Source of the DNA: Pseudomonadota bacterium
GTDB lineage: Bacteria > Pseudomonadota > Alphaproteobacteria > Rhizobiales > Devosiaceae
Reading direction: 5' to 3'
Assembly (NCBI GenBank): GCA_023431205.1
Contig: JAEYXQ010000034.1
Span: forward strand, 1 to 9,366
DNA: 9,366 nucleotides
The position numbers and the translations under genes were made by a program. Position 1 is the first letter of the stretch. Each line of letters starts with the position of its first letter. Shown here piece by piece: positions 5,730 through 9,366 of this stretch. Below the pieces are notes generated by a model. That model saw nothing but the letters and a program-made list of their open reading frames with translations, did no database searches and was not told where the DNA came from.

Positions 5730-6398
5730 ATGAAGTCGGCTGTCATCGTCTTTCCCGGCCTCAATCGCGACCGCGACATGCTCGCGGCGCTGACCGGAAT
5801 TTCCGGCACCGCTCCGGCAACCGTCTGGCACCAGGACACGGACATCCCCGAGGCTGACCTGATCGTCATCCCCGGCGGCTTCTCCTATGGCGACTATCTG
5901 CGCTGCGGCGCCATCGCGGCGCGCTCGCCGATCATGGACAAGGTGCGCGAGCGGGCAGCAGCGGGCGTCAAGGTCCTCGGCGTCTGCAACGGCTTCCAGA
6001 TCCTGATCGAAGCCGGTCTGCTGCCGGGCGCGCTGATGCGGAACACCTCGCTGAAGTTCGTCTGCCGCGAGGTCAAGCTCGAGGTCACCAACGCCGACAC
6101 CGCCTTCACCCGCGGCTACAACCAGGGCCAGATCATCCGTTGCCCCGTCGCCCACCATGACGGCAACTACTTCGCCGATGCGGAGACGCTGGCGCGGCTC
6201 GAGGGCGAAGGCCGCGTCGCCTTCCGCTATGCCGAAGGCACCAACCCCAACGGCTCGATCAACGACATCGCCGGCATCCTCAACGACAAGGGCAACGTGC
6301 TCGGCCTGATGCCGCACCCCGAGAACCTGATCGAAGCCGCCCATGGTGGCACCGACGGCCGCGCCCTGTTCGCGGCCGCCCTCGGCATCGCCGCCTGA
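5730..6398 (+). CDS. purQ: Phosphoribosylformylglycinamidine synthase subunit PurQ (glutaminase)
   Basis: Class I glutamine amidotransferase subunit of FGAM synthase; it hydrolyses glutamine and passes ammonia to PurL. The 222-residue length is normal for PurQ. The start AVIVFPGLNRDRD (4-16) and the IVIPGGFSYGDYLRCGAIAA segment (45-64) are PurQ hallmarks. The nucleophile is Cys86 in GVCNGFQIL, with His196 and Glu198 in GLMPHPENL completing the triad. The ATG at 5730 is preferred over an in-frame TTG at 5715 because GAGGA (5719-5723) is correctly placed six bases ahead of it. purL begins 25 bases after the stop, so the two are co-transcribed. An intrinsic terminator lies just upstream and no good promoter was found in the 55-base gap. 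Confidence 0.97.
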   Translation: MKSAVIVFPGLNRDRDMLAALTGISGTAPATVWHQDTDIPEADLIVIPGGFSYGDYLRCGAIAARSPIMDKVRERAAAGVKVLGVCNGFQILIEAGLLPGALMRNTSLKFVCREVKLEVTNADTAFTRGYNQGQIIRCPVAHHDGNYFADAETLARLEGEGRVAFRYAEGTNPNGSINDIAGILNDKGNVLGLMPHPENLIEAAHGGTDGRALFAAALGIAA

Positions 6399-6423
6399 TC
6401 TCCCTCTTCCGACCGGATCCGGA

Positions 6424-8652
<2,229 letters not shown>

Positions 8653-8694
8653 GCCACGGCGCCGCCTTACCTTCGCCGCTGTTTGGAGTGTTCT

Positions 8695-8712
8695 GGACCG
8701 GTACGCCGGTTC
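8695..8712 (+). promoter_or_regulatory. Hairpin abutting the ribosome binding site of the secreted-protein gene
   Basis: GGACCGG (8695-8701) and CCGGTTC (8706-8712) form seven pairs (one G-T) around the loop TACG. The stem ends exactly where AGGAG (8713-8717) begins. It lacks a T-run, so it is not an intrinsic terminator. It could protect the 5' end of an mRNA or modulate access to the ribosome binding site; this is inference. Confidence 0.3.
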
Positions 8713-8724
8713 AGGAGACTTCGC

Positions 8725-9327
8725 ATGAGACAGCACCCCGCCCTCGGTCTTGCAGCCGGCCTTCTGCTGGGGGTGTTGCCGGGTGTGGCGATGGCGCAGA
8801 GCGTCAGCATCAGCCGCTCGGTGCTGGAGAACCAGCCCTATACCCTTATCTATCCCGATCCGATGGTGGCGAGCGGCGGACTTGACGCACCGGTGGTCAT
8901 CAACCACCCCGACGCGCCGCTGCAGTGCTCGATGGGCATCGTGCCGGTGGAAGATGCCGACTGGAGCGCGGAAGCGGCGCTGTCCTCGCTGGACGATGAC
9001 GAGGTGGTTGCCGGCTGGACCGGGACGTTCCCCGGCTTCACCCTGGGCAGCAAGGCGGTGGTGGCCTACCAGAGCGGCCCTGCCCTGCTCTATGACGGCA
9101 CCAGCACTGACTCCCCGATGGGCATGCCGCTGACGATCGTTCACACCGAAACGGTGAACGGCGGCCGAGGATATACGCTTGACTGCTTCTATGACACCGC
9201 CGGCGAGGCACAGCTGCGTCCACTGGTCGACTTCATCATCGCCAATTTCTCGACCGCTGCCGACGCTGGCTGCTGCATCGGCGCCGAACCGGCACGGGCA
9301 GAAGACGAAGCTGTTACGCCGCAGTAG
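8725..9327 (+). CDS. Secreted (periplasmic) protein of unknown function
   Basis: 200-residue protein with a clear Sec signal peptide: MRQHP, then a hydrophobic core (residues 6-20) and an AMA cleavage site after Ala24, leaving a mature chain starting QSVSIS. There is no lipobox cysteine, so it is probably soluble in the periplasm. The mature part is acidic, with Cys68, Cys154 and the pair Cys183-Cys184, which could form disulfides. The stretch GYTLDCFYDTAGEAQLRPLV followed by DFIIANF (150-176) looks like a beta strand then an amphipathic helix, loosely like PsbP/DcrB-type folds, but I do not recognise a family. The ATG at 8725 is chosen over an in-frame TTG at 8683 because AGGAG (8713-8717) lies seven bases ahead and the signal peptide then begins correctly. 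It lies 72 bases after purL with no intrinsic terminator between, so read-through from purL is possible. Function not assigned. Confidence 0.8.
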   Translation: MRQHPALGLAAGLLLGVLPGVAMAQSVSISRSVLENQPYTLIYPDPMVASGGLDAPVVINHPDAPLQCSMGIVPVEDADWSAEAALSSLDDDEVVAGWTGTFPGFTLGSKAVVAYQSGPALLYDGTSTDSPMGMPLTIVHTETVNGGRGYTLDCFYDTAGEAQLRPLVDFIIANFSTAADAGCCIGAEPARAEDEAVTPQ

Positions 9328-9366
9328 GCCGTTGTTGAAGGGGTTCTGGTGCTGGCCTATCTATGG

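Noticed and set aside
4549..5733. 394-codon plus-strand frame overlapping the acyltransferase
   Set aside because: The overlapping frame at 4553-5629 encodes a coherent multi-span membrane protein with family motifs and a good ribosome binding site. This one is Arg/Pro/Gly-rich and featureless.
4358..5869. 503-codon minus-strand frame opposite the acyltransferase and purQ start
   Set aside because: Composition (many Arg, Gly, His, Gln, Asp) is that of a shadow frame. It crosses both terminators and two real genes, and no motif was recognised.
6343..6423. N-terminal extension of PurL inside purQ
   Set aside because: The extra 27 residues are Ala/Pro/Ser-rich and overlap purQ by 56 bases. PurL family proteins start close to the MTFDND position.

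Overview
This is a GC-rich chromosomal window that reads as an alphaproteobacterium, probably Hyphomicrobiales or a near relative. The evidence is a full-length ATP synthase zeta inhibitor (DUF1476 family, essentially alphaproteobacterial), a purine cluster with the separate small PurS subunit and the roughly 740-residue PurL, and strong third-position GC bias. Species cannot be fixed from the sequence alone.

Layout, left to right: the 3' end of rpe (1-404); purB (435-1769); a GNAT acetyltransferase whose ATG shares its first base with the purB stop codon (1769-2173); an RBBP9-type serine hydrolase two bases further on (2176-2727). The minus-strand zeta inhibitor gene (2733-3056) converges on the hydrolase and diverges from purC (3282-4046). 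purS (4056-4298) follows purC, then a 27-codon membrane micro-ORF (4354-4437) and a strong intrinsic terminator (4472-4495). A YcfT-like acyltransferase-3 membrane protein (4553-5629) comes next and ends in a second intrinsic terminator (5643-5674). Then come purQ (5730-6398), purL (6424-8652) and a secreted protein of unknown function (8725-9327). The last 39 bases hold no assignable gene.

How the genes work together: PurQ, PurL and PurS form the three-subunit FGAM synthase. PurC and PurB carry out two consecutive later steps of IMP synthesis, and PurB also converts adenylosuccinate to AMP. Rpe supplies the pentose-phosphate pool that feeds PRPP. The zeta protein restrains ATP hydrolysis by F1-ATPase, so much of the window concerns nucleotide and energy economy. 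The acyltransferase is the outlier: it sits between two terminators and separates purS from purQL.

The best candidates for something undescribed are a long near-perfect inverted repeat ahead of purC (3197-3239), followed by a possible Shine-Dalgarno-masking helix; the 27-aa membrane micro-ORF; the terminator-bounded acyltransferase unit; and a terminator-like hairpin with a T6 tract on the antisense strand of purL. I did not see a defence system, mobile element, CRISPR array, tRNA or rRNA.
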